DNA from: an uncultured bacterium
Lineage (GTDB): Bacteria > Actinomycetota > UBA4738 > HRBIN12
Direction: 5' to 3'
Length of the DNA: 6,072 bases
NCBI GenBank assembly: GCA_937881155.1
Contig: CALGFI010000123.1
Span: forward strand, 1-6,072
Shown in pieces: positions 1 to 6,030 of the stretch. How positions within the stretch are numbered: position 1 is the first letter of the stretch; each line of letters starts with the position of its first letter. Under the pieces are notes generated by a model, which saw only the letters and a program-made list of their open reading frames with translations, was not told the origin of the DNA and searched no databases. The position numbers and the translations under genes were made by a program.

Positions 1-54
1 TCGCAGGCGCTCGGTGCGGTCTCGGAGATCGACCTGACCGCCAAGCTCGTGTGA
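1..54 (+). CDS. C-terminal end of an unidentified upstream gene (partial)
   Basis: Reading from base 1, an open frame of 17 codons ends at TGA (52-54) and gives SQALGAVSEIDLTAKLV. The composition resembles the end of a soluble protein, and the next gene on the same strand starts 69 bases later, so this is probably the tail of a gene lying outside the window. No motif is present and the product cannot be named. A chance open frame of this length is possible in GC-rich DNA, so the call rests mainly on context. Confidence 0.45.
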   Translation, partial: SQALGAVSEIDLTAKLV

Positions 55-69
55 GGTCCGGGAATCGCG

Positions 70-110
70 CCGGCGTCGGCGTCCGTACTAACCACGTCAA
101 CCGACGCCGG
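70..110. repeat. Perfect 10-bp inverted repeat running into the cupredoxin ribosome-binding site
   Basis: CCGGCGTCGG (70-79) is exactly complementary to CCGACGCCGG (101-110), with a 21-base loop. The last GG of the right arm is also the first GG of the Shine-Dalgarno sequence GGAGGT (109-114), which sits 9 bases before the GTG start at 124. In RNA the stem would partly cover the ribosome-binding site. It also follows the upstream stop by only 15 bases, so it could be the stem of a terminator or attenuator, but there is no run of T after it. It could also be a dyad operator. The symmetry is seen directly; any function is inferred. Confidence 0.5.
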
Positions 111-123
111 AGGTGGTGCAGAC

Positions 124-465
124 GTGAAGACCCTGCCCCGCATCGTAGTGATCGCCGTTTTCGCGATCGCGCTCGTCGTGCCGTCGGCATCAGCCGAGGA
201 GCCGCTCGGAACGACGGAGACCCACCGGGTCCGGATGGTCGACGGGAACGTCTTCCGGCCGGGGCGCATCACCATCGCGCGCGGCGATCGCGTGCGATGG
301 GTCAACCGCGCCAGTGTGACGCACACGACGACCTCGAACGGCGGGCTGTGGAACGAGACGCTCCAGCCCGGCGAACGGTTCTCGCGCCGGTTCCGTCGTG
401 CCGGCACCTTCGGATACAGGTGCACGATCCACGCCGGTATGACCGGGACCATCGTCGTCCGGTGA
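124..465 (+). CDS. Secreted amicyanin/plastocyanin-like cupredoxin
   Basis: Predicted small blue-copper (type 1) electron-transfer or copper-binding protein, exported from the cytoplasm. The start is GTG at 124, supported by GGAGGT 9 bases upstream. Residues 1-24 form a signal peptide: K2 and R6, a hydrophobic run I7-V19, and an ASA cleavage site before E25. No lipobox cysteine is present, so the roughly 89-residue mature protein is probably released. The cupredoxin core starts with a FRPGRITIARGDRVRWVN stretch (44-61). The copper ligands are all present: H67 (in VTHTTTS), C100, H103 and M106. The C-x2-H-x2-M spacing is that of amicyanin rather than plastocyanin or pseudoazurin. The protein ends in the usual GTIVV strand. 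No redox partner is encoded nearby. A glycosyltransferase follows after 26 bases and may be co-transcribed, but no functional link is evident. The family is secure; the physiological partner is unknown. Confidence 0.9.
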   Translation: MKTLPRIVVIAVFAIALVVPSASAEEPLGTTETHRVRMVDGNVFRPGRITIARGDRVRWVNRASVTHTTTSNGGLWNETLQPGERFSRRFRRAGTFGYRCTIHAGMTGTIVVR

Positions 466-491
466 GGTGACGCCGACGCTGGTCCTCCGCC

Positions 492-1217
492 ATGGGTGAC
501 CGGCTCACCGTCCTGTTCATGCCCGAGAGCGCCTACGGGCCCACCAACAACTGCGTTGGCATCGGCAAGGTCCTCGAGCGGCGCGGTCATCACGTCGTCT
601 TCGCCGCCGAGGCGTCGTGGAAGGGCCGGCTCGAGCCCCTCGGGTTCGAGGAGGACCTGGTCGACCTGGCACCTCCCGCCGACGAGGAACAGGACGCCGG
701 CCAATTCTGGACCGACTTCATCACCCAGACCGCGCCGGAGTTCCGCAAGCCGACGATCGAGCAACTCCAGACGTTCATCAAGCCGGTGTGGGAGTCACTG
801 ATCGACGGCGCGAAGTACTGCGAGTCCCGGCTCCGTGCGATCATCGATCGCACGGAGCCGGACGTGATCGTCGAGGACAACGTGTGTTGCTTCCCGGCAC
901 TCATGACCAGCAGCGCGCCGTGGGTCCGCATCATGAGCTGCAATCCGCTGGAGATGAAGGATCCGGCGCTGCCGCCGACGTTCAGCGGCTATCCCGAGGC
1001 GGACCGCTCGGACTGGAACGAGTACCGCGCCCAGTACGAACGCACGCACCGCGGGTTGTGGACGTCGTTCGACGCCTGGGTGAGGGAACAGGGAGCGCCC
1101 CCGCTCCCCGACCTGGAGTTCATCCACGAGTCGGCCGCGCTCAACCTGTACCTGTATCCGGAGATCGCCGACTACCGGCGATCTCCGGCCGCTCTCGCAA
1201 ACGTGGCAACGCGTTGA
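492..1217 (+). CDS. GT1-family glycosyltransferase, N-terminal half (acceptor-binding domain), ended early by a frameshift
   Basis: This frame encodes the N-terminal Rossmann-like domain of a GT1 (UGT/macrolide-glycosyltransferase type) enzyme. In that family this domain binds the acceptor, while the missing C-terminal domain binds the nucleotide sugar. It opens with beta-strand 1 and a loop, VLFMPESAYGPTNN (7-20), then a helix and RGHHVVFAAE (31-40). PDVIVEDN (123-130) and VRIMSCNPLE (145-154) are typical second-half strands of the domain. The start ATG at 492 is the first possible one after an in-frame TGA at 468-470. No good Shine-Dalgarno sequence precedes it: the nearest purine-rich stretch, GGTGAGGTGA (461-470), is more than 20 bases away. 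After PEIADY (223-228) the sequence becomes unrelated low-complexity residues and stops at TGA 1215-1217. The expected continuation lies in the +1 frame. Alone, this 241-residue product lacks the sugar-donor site and should be inactive. Confidence 0.8.
   Translation: MGDRLTVLFMPESAYGPTNNCVGIGKVLERRGHHVVFAAEASWKGRLEPLGFEEDLVDLAPPADEEQDAGQFWTDFITQTAPEFRKPTIEQLQTFIKPVWESLIDGAKYCESRLRAIIDRTEPDVIVEDNVCCFPALMTSSAPWVRIMSCNPLEMKDPALPPTFSGYPEADRSDWNEYRAQYERTHRGLWTSFDAWVREQGAPPLPDLEFIHESAALNLYLYPEIADYRRSPAALANVATR
1158..1188. repeat. Perfect 13-bp inverted repeat with 5-base loop at the glycosyltransferase frameshift
   Basis: CCGGAGATCGCCG (1158-1170) is exactly complementary to CGGCGATCTCCGG (1176-1188), with the loop ACTAC between. 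Pairing stops at once on the outside (T1157 against C1189). Such a GC-rich 13-bp stem would fold stably in single-stranded DNA or RNA. It lies inside coding sequence, and its right arm contains the interval where the reading frame changes. The left arm encodes PEIA, the start of the conserved PEIADY stretch; the right arm covers the more variable residues after it. It is not a terminator: no T-tract follows and coding continues through it. Confidence 0.85.
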
Positions 1218-1224
1218 TTCGAGC

Positions 1225-1773
1225 GTGCGCGAGACCGAGGAACCGTTCGATTTCCCCGAGCCCCTCGCCAGCGGCGACGGCGCCCTCGTGTACCTGTCGC
1301 TCGGATCACTCGGTTCGGCCGACGTGGAGCTGATGCGGCGACTCGTCGATGTCTTGTCGAGGACGCCGCATCGCTATCTCGTCTCGATGGGACCGCGCGC
1401 GGACGAGATCGAGCTGGCCGACAACATGTGGGGCGCGGCGCGCGTTCCGCAGACCTCGATCATGCCGCTCGTCGACCTGGTCATCACGCACGGGGGGAAC
1501 AACACGACGACCGAGGCGTTCCACTTCGGGAAACCGATGATCGTCCTGCCCCTCTTCTGGGATCAGTACGACAACGCGCAGCGAGTCGACGAGCTCTCCT
1601 ACGGAGTGCGCCTGGACACGTACGCGTTCGAGGACCGCGAGTTGCACGAGGCGATCGATCGTCTGCTCGTCGACACCGGATTGCGCGACCGGACGGCCAA
1701 GGAGGGCCAGGAGATCCGCCGCCGCGACGGGAAGACGCGGGCGGCCGACCTGATCCAGTCCGTCGCGCGCTAG
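1225..1773 (+). CDS. GT1-family glycosyltransferase, C-terminal half (nucleotide-sugar-binding domain)
   Basis: This frame carries the donor-binding domain of the same glycosyltransferase. LVYLSLGSLGS (21-31 from the GTG at 1225) is the strand-loop that opens the domain. THGGNNTTTEAFHFGKPMIV (88-107), followed by LPLFWDQYDNAQRV (108-121), is the bacterial version of the UGT signature: H89 and the GG contact the diphosphate, E97 contacts ribose, and D113-Q114 hold the sugar. The protein ends at TAG 1771-1773, 15 bases from the stop of the convergent DoxX gene. The GTG at 1225 is only the first start codon left in this frame. It sits inside conserved sequence (DSSVRET) and has no clear Shine-Dalgarno sequence, so separate translation as a 182-residue protein is doubtful. 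The natural beginning of this half is the linker from about 1186. Confidence 0.8.
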   Translation: MRETEEPFDFPEPLASGDGALVYLSLGSLGSADVELMRRLVDVLSRTPHRYLVSMGPRADEIELADNMWGAARVPQTSIMPLVDLVITHGGNNTTTEAFHFGKPMIVLPLFWDQYDNAQRVDELSYGVRLDTYAFEDRELHEAIDRLLVDTGLRDRTAKEGQEIRRRDGKTRAADLIQSVAR

Positions 1774-1788
1774 GTAGTAACGCGCTGA

Positions 1789-2325
1789 CTACGCCGCCCG
1801 GTCACGCTCCCGGGTTGGCAGCTCCTCCGTCGACGGCTCGGGCTGGACGACGTCCCGCCGAACGGCGAGGCCCACGGCAACGATGATCCCCACGCCGAGA
1901 GCTGCGATGGCAGCGACGCGACCGTTCCAGGCGATCCCCAAGACGTGGTCAAGGGAGAAGCGGCCCGGCGCCAACGCGGCCGCCAGGGACGCGACGATGT
2001 AGACGAGAGGAAGCTCGAACCCTCCATCCGTGTTCCACACGCCCTTCGGGGCGTGCACGACCAGGATCGCGCTCACCATGACGCCCACGATCAGCGCCGT
2101 GCCGACGGGCGTCAGGAGACCCAGCAGCAGGAGCGTGCCGCCGACGGTCTCGGCGAGCCCGAGGAGGATCGCCACGATCTTGGGTGGGTAGTACCGCAAC
2201 GAGCCGACGAGCTCGGCCGTCCCCTGGACCCCGTTCCCGCCGAACCAGCCGAACAGCTTTCGTGTCCCGTGCCCGATGAACAGCATCCCCACGACGATCC
2301 GGAGCAGCAGCATTCCGACAGACAT
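1789..2325 (-). CDS. DoxX-family integral membrane protein
   Basis: A small membrane protein of the DoxX family, 178 residues. The family is linked to quinone or thiosulfate oxidation in archaea and to redox-stress resistance in mycobacteria, but most members have no defined activity. The signature is clear: R9-x3-G13-x2-F16-x2-HG(19-20)-x2-KL(23-24), then a glycine-rich loop, LAETVGG (57-63) in the second helix, and H91 with a W/G/E stretch (HAPKGVWNTDGGFE). Hydrophobic segments lie at about 3-20, 50-71, 73-91, 104-119 and 136-155. The fifth is followed by a charged cytoplasmic-type tail of about 20 residues. The ATG at 2325 has a strong Shine-Dalgarno sequence, GGGAGGTGA, at 2338-2330. It is the last gene of the leftward group, 44 bases after the MFS gene. 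The family call is secure; the function is not known. Confidence 0.88.
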   Translation of the reverse strand: MSVGMLLLRIVVGMLFIGHGTRKLFGWFGGNGVQGTAELVGSLRYYPPKIVAILLGLAETVGGTLLLLGLLTPVGTALIVGVMVSAILVVHAPKGVWNTDGGFELPLVYIVASLAAALAPGRFSLDHVLGIAWNGRVAAIAALGVGIIVAVGLAVRRDVVQPEPSTEELPTRERDRAA

Positions 2326-2369
2326 GGGCTCACCTCCCGGTCGGGATCGGTACCCGGCTGGGAGGAAGG

Positions 2370-3584
2370 CTATGCCTCAATCTCTGCGACCCTGGGTTGC
2401 CTCTCCGACGCAACCCCACGCCCGGGCCGGCCGAGGCCGGTCGCGATCACCAGCACGAGTCCGATAGCGGCGACGACCGCACCAGCCAGGAAGGTTCCGC
2501 TCCGGCCGATCGCGGCCGCCACGAAGCCGAGCGTCGCGGGGCCAAGCCCGAAGGCCAGATCCAAGAATGCGCTCGTCGTACCCATGACCGCGCCGCGCTC
2601 ATCGGCTTCGACGGAGTTCGCCGCCAGCGCGAACAGCGCCGGCGTGAACAGCGCCACGCCCACCCCGAGCACGGCCGCCCCGATCACGAGCCCCACGGGC
2701 TCTCGCCAAAGCCCCACGATTGCCAGGCCGATAGACGAAAGGACCAGCGCGATCCGCGACGCGCGCGACGCCCCGAGCCGATCTGGGATCCGTGCGCCGA
2801 CGCTGCGGATCAAGACGACGATCCCGGAGAACATCCCGAGGACGAGGCCGGCCCCACTCATCCCCAGGTCCAGCGCGTAGAGCGGCACGAACGCCAAGAA
2901 CCCGGCCATCCCCCAGATCGCCGTGAGCAGCACGAGCCCCGGGAGGAGCCCGGCGGGATGGATCAGACGCAGCCGCCCCGAAGCCCTCTCGTGAGGCGGG
3001 GGCACCATCGACGGAAGCCGAGACGCGAGCGCCGCGGCGACGGCGGCGAGGCCGATCGCGACGAGCCAGGCAGCGCGGAAACCGATCCGCGCGATCACGG
3101 TCTCCCCGATGAGCGGCCCTACACCGATCCCCAGGTAGAGCGCGAGCGACGCGAAGCTCATCGCCTCCCCCCGGCGCTCCGGCGGGGCGAGATCGAGGTT
3201 GGCGCTGACGGCGCCGACGAAGAAGAGCGCCTCGCCGGTTCCGGTCAGAAGACGCATGGCGACCAGAACCGGGACCGACGTGGCGAAGAGGTAGCCGATG
3301 ACGGACAGTGCGAAGATCGACGCCCCGACGACCATCAAGATGCGGCGGCCACGGCGATCCGCTTGCAGACCGGCCCACGGCCGAAGAAAGAACGCCGTCA
3401 GGCTGAAGGCTCCGACCACGAGCCCGACGGCGACGTTGCCGCCGCCGAGCGGCCCCTCGACGTAACGAGGAAGCGCCGGCAGCAGCACGCCGTCGGCGGT
3501 GAAGTACGCAAGCTCGGCGGCGGCCACCGTGAGGAACGTGCGCGTCAGCAGCGAGGGCTTGTCGACTCGTTCCGTCGTCGCCAT
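2370..3584 (-). CDS. MFS transporter, probable DHA1-type drug/proton antiporter
   Basis: Twelve-helix major facilitator, 404 residues from the ATG at 3584, in the cytoplasmic membrane. The loop between helices 2 and 3 holds motif A, GLQADRRGRR (72-81), with D76 and R77. Helix 4 carries R111 in RLLTGTGEAL. Helix 5 has a motif C-like LGIGVGPLIGE (151-161), a hallmark of proton-coupled exporters. The two halves are recognisably duplicated: ERRGEAMSFASLALYLGIGVGP (136-157) corresponds to ERGAVMGTTSAFLDLAFGLGP (329-349). A basic central loop (about 190-210) separates the halves, and the C-terminal tail of about 20 residues is polar. ATG 3584 is preferred over the in-frame GTG at 3587 because GAAGG (3595-3591) then sits 6 bases away. 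That ATG overlaps the ligase stop as TGATG, so translation is probably coupled. Substrate is unknown; export of small toxic compounds is inferred from motif C. Confidence 0.88.
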   Translation of the reverse strand: MATTERVDKPSLLTRTFLTVAAAELAYFTADGVLLPALPRYVEGPLGGGNVAVGLVVGAFSLTAFFLRPWAGLQADRRGRRILMVVGASIFALSVIGYLFATSVPVLVAMRLLTGTGEALFFVGAVSANLDLAPPERRGEAMSFASLALYLGIGVGPLIGETVIARIGFRAAWLVAIGLAAVAAALASRLPSMVPPPHERASGRLRLIHPAGLLPGLVLLTAIWGMAGFLAFVPLYALDLGMSGAGLVLGMFSGIVVLIRSVGARIPDRLGASRASRIALVLSSIGLAIVGLWREPVGLVIGAAVLGVGVALFTPALFALAANSVEADERGAVMGTTSAFLDLAFGLGPATLGFVAAAIGRSGTFLAGAVVAAIGLVLVIATGLGRPGRGVASERQPRVAEIEA

Positions 3585-5122
3585 CACGTGCCTTCGGTAT
3601 GGACGTCGTGGATGGCGCGAACCGTGTCGATCGTGTCGGCGTCTTCGGGCCTCTTGTCGGGTCGATAGCCCTTCACCCGGGCGAACCGAAGAGCTAAGCC
3701 GCCCGGATATCGACTGCTCGTCTGGAGGCCGTCGAAGGCGATCTCGACGACGACCTCGGGGCGCACGTAGACGGTGTAGTCGTCACGACCGGTCTCGATC
3801 GTCAGGAACCGCTCGGTCTGCCAGGCAAGCATCTCGTCCGTCATCCCCTTGAACGTCTTGCCGAGCATCACGAACCCGCCGGATGTCGGATCACGCGCGC
3901 CGAGATGCAAGTTGCTCAGCCACCCACGTCGGCGGCCGTGACCCCACTCTGCGGCGAGCACGACGAGATCGAGCGTGTTGGCGCGTTTCACCTTCAGCCA
4001 TCCCGCGCCGCGGCGTCCTGCCTCGTACGGCGCGTCGAGCGCCTTGACCATGACGCCCTCGTGTCCGTGGGCCAGGGCATCGGCGAGGAAGGGTTCGGCC
4101 TGCGTCTCGGTCTCCGCGACGATCCTCGGCACGCGAACGTCAGCCGGCAATCGGGCATCGAGGATCTCGAACCGATCGCGCGCCGGGCGATCGATCAGAT
4201 CCTCGCCGTCGACGTGTAGGCAGTCGAAGAAGAACGTGGAGAGCGGTGTCGTCGCGCGCTGCCGGTCCACGTCGAGCCTGCTGCCGAACCGGCTCATCGA
4301 GACCTGGAACGGATGTGGGCGGTCGTTCGACCGCAGTGCGATGGCCTCGCCGTCGAGGATCGCGGACCGCACGCCGAGGCGTCCGACGGCGTCGACGACC
4401 TCCGGCACTCGGTCGGTCGCGTCGGCGAGGTTCCGAGTGAACGCTCGGACCTCGCGGTCCAACACGTGAACCTGGAGACGCGCTCCATCGAGCTTCCATT
4501 CGATGGCGGCGGGACGGACGCGCCGCATCGCATCGTCGATGCCGTCGGCGGTTTGAGCGAGCATCAGCTGAACGGGATGCATCACGCTCAGCCGGAAACC
4601 CGCGAGCCCGGCCCGTCCCTCCGCGAGCGCGGCCGCGGCCACCGGACCAAGATCTCCCGCGACCATAAGCCCTCTGCGGACGTCGGACACGGGTACGTCG
4701 GCCGCCCTGGCGACCGCCTCGACCATCAGGCCTTCGAGGGCGCCTTGCCGCAGCTCGCCGAGCAGCAGACCGACGAGGAAACGCCGCTCCGGTTCGGTCG
4801 CGCGCGCGAACAGCTCGGTGACCTCGCGGCGACGCGCCGCCTGACTGCCCTTGCCGGTGGCCCTGGCGATCCGAGCGAAGGCGGCATCGACGTCGAGCAG
4901 CTCGAGGGACGGCGTCGCCGCCGGCTCCGGAAGATCGCGGAGTGAAGCCCATCCGACGCCGATCGTTCCGTTCGGCAGGTTCCCCGACAGATAGGCAACC
5001 GCGACGGGAACCTCGTCCGGACGAAGCCGCCGCAGGCAATCCGCGATGAGGTCGATCTTCGCCCGGCGTCCCGAGGTCGCGGCGAGCGCCGTCGACGTCC
5101 GAGCGATGTCATCGAGAAGCAT
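3584..5122 (-). CDS. ligB: ATP-dependent DNA ligase, LigB type
   Basis: Seals nicks in DNA through an enzyme-AMP intermediate. At 512 residues it is close to actinobacterial LigB length, and it also resembles archaeal replicative ligases. Residues 1 to about 180 form the helical DNA-binding domain. Motif I is EWKLDGAR (208-215), with K210 the adenylated lysine. Motif Ia is FTRN (228-231), III is ILDGEAI (255-261, E259), IIIa is FFFDCLHVDGE (297-307), IV is EGVMVK (355-360, E355) and V is WLKVKR (375-380). The OB-fold domain follows from about 385 and ends with LRFARVKGYRPDK (478-490) and ADTIDTV. All catalytic residues are present. No Ku and no LigD polymerase or nuclease domain occurs here, so there is no sign of an end-joining cassette. 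It starts 18 bases after the hydrolase stop with only a weak Shine-Dalgarno sequence, and MLLDDIARTS matches the usual N-terminus of the family. Its stop overlaps the MFS start. LigB is a non-essential extra ligase where studied; a repair role is likely. Confidence 0.94.
   Translation of the reverse strand: MLLDDIARTSTALAATSGRRAKIDLIADCLRRLRPDEVPVAVAYLSGNLPNGTIGVGWASLRDLPEPAATPSLELLDVDAAFARIARATGKGSQAARRREVTELFARATEPERRFLVGLLLGELRQGALEGLMVEAVARAADVPVSDVRRGLMVAGDLGPVAAAALAEGRAGLAGFRLSVMHPVQLMLAQTADGIDDAMRRVRPAAIEWKLDGARLQVHVLDREVRAFTRNLADATDRVPEVVDAVGRLGVRSAILDGEAIALRSNDRPHPFQVSMSRFGSRLDVDRQRATTPLSTFFFDCLHVDGEDLIDRPARDRFEILDARLPADVRVPRIVAETETQAEPFLADALAHGHEGVMVKALDAPYEAGRRGAGWLKVKRANTLDLVVLAAEWGHGRRRGWLSNLHLGARDPTSGGFVMLGKTFKGMTDEMLAWQTERFLTIETGRDDYTVYVRPEVVVEIAFDGLQTSSRYPGGLALRFARVKGYRPDKRPEDADTIDTVRAIHDVHTEGT
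3591..3595 (-). promoter_or_regulatory. Ribosome-binding site of the MFS gene, inside the ligase 3' end
   Basis: On the minus strand GAAGG lies 6 bases before the ATG at 3584 and only 3 bases before the alternative GTG at 3587, so it favours the ATG. It sits in the last codons of the ligase gene, where terminating ribosomes would reach it, and the TGATG junction follows. This is the usual arrangement for translational coupling. Confidence 0.6.
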
Positions 5123-5140
5123 GGCTCTGCGAGCAGAATC

Positions 5141-5977
5141 TCAGCCCGCCGCGCGGCGGTGCCGGTCGACCTCGTCGAGGAACTCGAGCACGGTCCGGTT
5201 GAAGCGCTCCGGCTCTTCCAGGTGGATCATGTGGGCCACACCGGGAAACTCGACGAGGCGTGCGCCGGTCACCGACGCGGCGAGATGGTGCCCCGCGTCG
5301 ACCTCCGCCGGCGCGTCGACGGCTCCGACCATCACGAGCGTCGGGACGTCCACCTGATCGAGGCGCTCGATAGCCGGTGGGGCTAGGCGTTGCGGTTTGC
5401 CCTCGACCTTTTCCTGCTGGTACGTGGACAAGATCCAATAGTGGACGGTGCGACGGAGATCGGGATCGACGCGCGTGCTCGGTTGCCCCCAGCCATCGAC
5501 CCACACACGCGTCTCCAGCTCCGCGAGCCGCTCCCACTCCTTCTCGTTCCACAGCCGTTCCATCTCGTCCCAGGGAGGCGGTTCGGTTCCAGCGGGCGGT
5601 TCCCACTCGAACCCGCTGATCCCGCCGGCGACGCTGATCAACGCGTCGACGCGTTCGGGATGATCTATCGCCACGTCGAGCGCGATGCCGCCTCCGCGCG
5701 ACTGACCGATGACGTATGCGGATTCGGCGCCAACATGGTCGAGCACCGCGATGGCATCCTCGTGATTCGCGAACTCGACGTCCTGCGTCTCGGTGCTGCC
5801 GAAACCGCGCGTGTCGTATCGGATGACCAGGTAGCGCTTCGCGAACGGAGGGACGTTGCCATCCCACATCCGCAAGCTGCCCAGCCCACCGTGAATCAGC
5901 AGCAGCGGATGGCCGGCGCCCTCGACCTCGTAGTAGATCGTTGCGTTGTCGAGCTCGAGCGTTCCCGACTGGGCCAC
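5141..5977 (-). CDS. Alpha/beta-hydrolase fold enzyme
   Basis: Soluble serine hydrolase of the alpha/beta fold, 278 residues from GTG 5977. The oxyanion-hole motif is LLIHGGLGS (26-34). The nucleophile elbow is GQSRGG (91-96), with S93 as nucleophile. The acid is probably D221 in VMVGAVDAPAE, and the base is H249 in GVAHMIHLEEPERF. A tryptophan- and glutamate-rich lid lies at about 120-185. It resembles the broad group with 3-oxoadipate enol-lactonases, esterases and haloperoxidase-like enzymes; the substrate cannot be read from sequence. The frame stays open to a GTG at 6055, but that start lies in the T-arm of the tRNA at the window edge and adds 26 residues unlike any hydrolase. The homologous region begins right after GTG 5977 (AQSGTLELDNATIYYE), although its Shine-Dalgarno sequence is poor. 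It is the first gene of the leftward group, 18 bases before the ligase. Confidence 0.88.
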   Translation of the reverse strand: MAQSGTLELDNATIYYEVEGAGHPLLLIHGGLGSLRMWDGNVPPFAKRYLVIRYDTRGFGSTETQDVEFANHEDAIAVLDHVGAESAYVIGQSRGGGIALDVAIDHPERVDALISVAGGISGFEWEPPAGTEPPPWDEMERLWNEKEWERLAELETRVWVDGWGQPSTRVDPDLRRTVHYWILSTYQQEKVEGKPQRLAPPAIERLDQVDVPTLVMVGAVDAPAEVDAGHHLAASVTGARLVEFPGVAHMIHLEEPERFNRTVLEFLDEVDRHRRAAG

Positions 5978-5991
5978 GGGCCCGATCTTAG

Positions 5992-6021
5992 GCGGAGAGC
6001 GACCCGCAGTGACCGCTCCGC
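5992..6021 (-). terminator. Possible hairpin between tRNA-Leu and the hydrolase gene
   Basis: On the minus strand GCGGAGCG (6021-6014) can pair with CGCTCTCCGC (6001-5992), making 8 pairs with a 2-base bulge and a 12-base loop. A competing 5-bp stem, GACCG/CGGTC, uses 6028-6024 and 6015-6011. It lies just downstream of the tRNA, where a processing or termination signal is expected, but no T-run follows. If it does not terminate, the hydrolase-ligase operon could be transcribed through from the tRNA. Only weakly supported. Confidence 0.2.
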
Positions 6022-6030
6022 GACGGTCGG

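Larger units (their letters stand above)
492..1773 (+). pseudogene. Complete GT1 glycosyltransferase gene split by a one-base frameshift (pseudogene, sequence error or recoding)
   Basis: Read together, the two frames make one glycosyltransferase of about 426 residues, a normal length for GT1/MGT enzymes. The +1 frame upstream of the second fragment's GTG reads RPLSQTWQRVDSSVRET (from 1186). From memory of actinobacterial homologues this matches a conserved linker between the domains, so the shift must lie before 1186. The N-terminal frame is good through Y at 1173-1175. Between these points lie 10 bases (1176-1185) where 9 would keep the frame, which indicates one extra base. Deleting one C of the pair at 1185-1186 gives DYRRSRPLSQTW with no stop. 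Homology on both sides is otherwise intact, with no other stop, so any inactivation is recent or the shift is an error in the sequence. The sugar donor and acceptor cannot be deduced. Confidence 0.75.

Noticed and set aside
617..1333. 238-codon plus-strand frame spanning the glycosyltransferase break
   Set aside because: Although it bridges the junction, it is the third frame. Its translation is rich in R, G and P and has none of the glycosyltransferase motifs that the other two frames show.
1762..1789. Bulged inverted repeat GTCGCGCG / CGCGCTGAC between the convergent genes, as a shared terminator
   Set aside because: The stem is imperfect with a single-base bulge, overlaps the glycosyltransferase's last codons, and has no T-tract in either direction.
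1945..2880. 311-codon open frame on the plus strand
   Set aside because: It runs antisense through two unrelated genes (DoxX and MFS) and their gap, and has low-complexity composition with no domain.
2397..3668. 423-codon open frame on the plus strand
   Set aside because: It lies antisense to the MFS gene with each codon's first base opposite the MFS third codon position, which is nearly always G or C. Stops, which begin with T, are therefore rare by chance. The translation is a charged R/D/E/H/P mix without motifs, while the opposite strand encodes a clear transporter.
4140..5039. Long arginine-rich minus-strand frame inside the ligase gene
   Set aside because: It is an alternative frame of the ligase coding strand. 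Every ligase motif is in the other frame, and this translation is low complexity.
3584..5122. Ligase as part of a bacterial end-joining (Ku/LigD) system
   Set aside because: No Ku gene is present, and the protein lacks LigD polymerase and phosphoesterase domains. Its architecture is that of stand-alone LigB.
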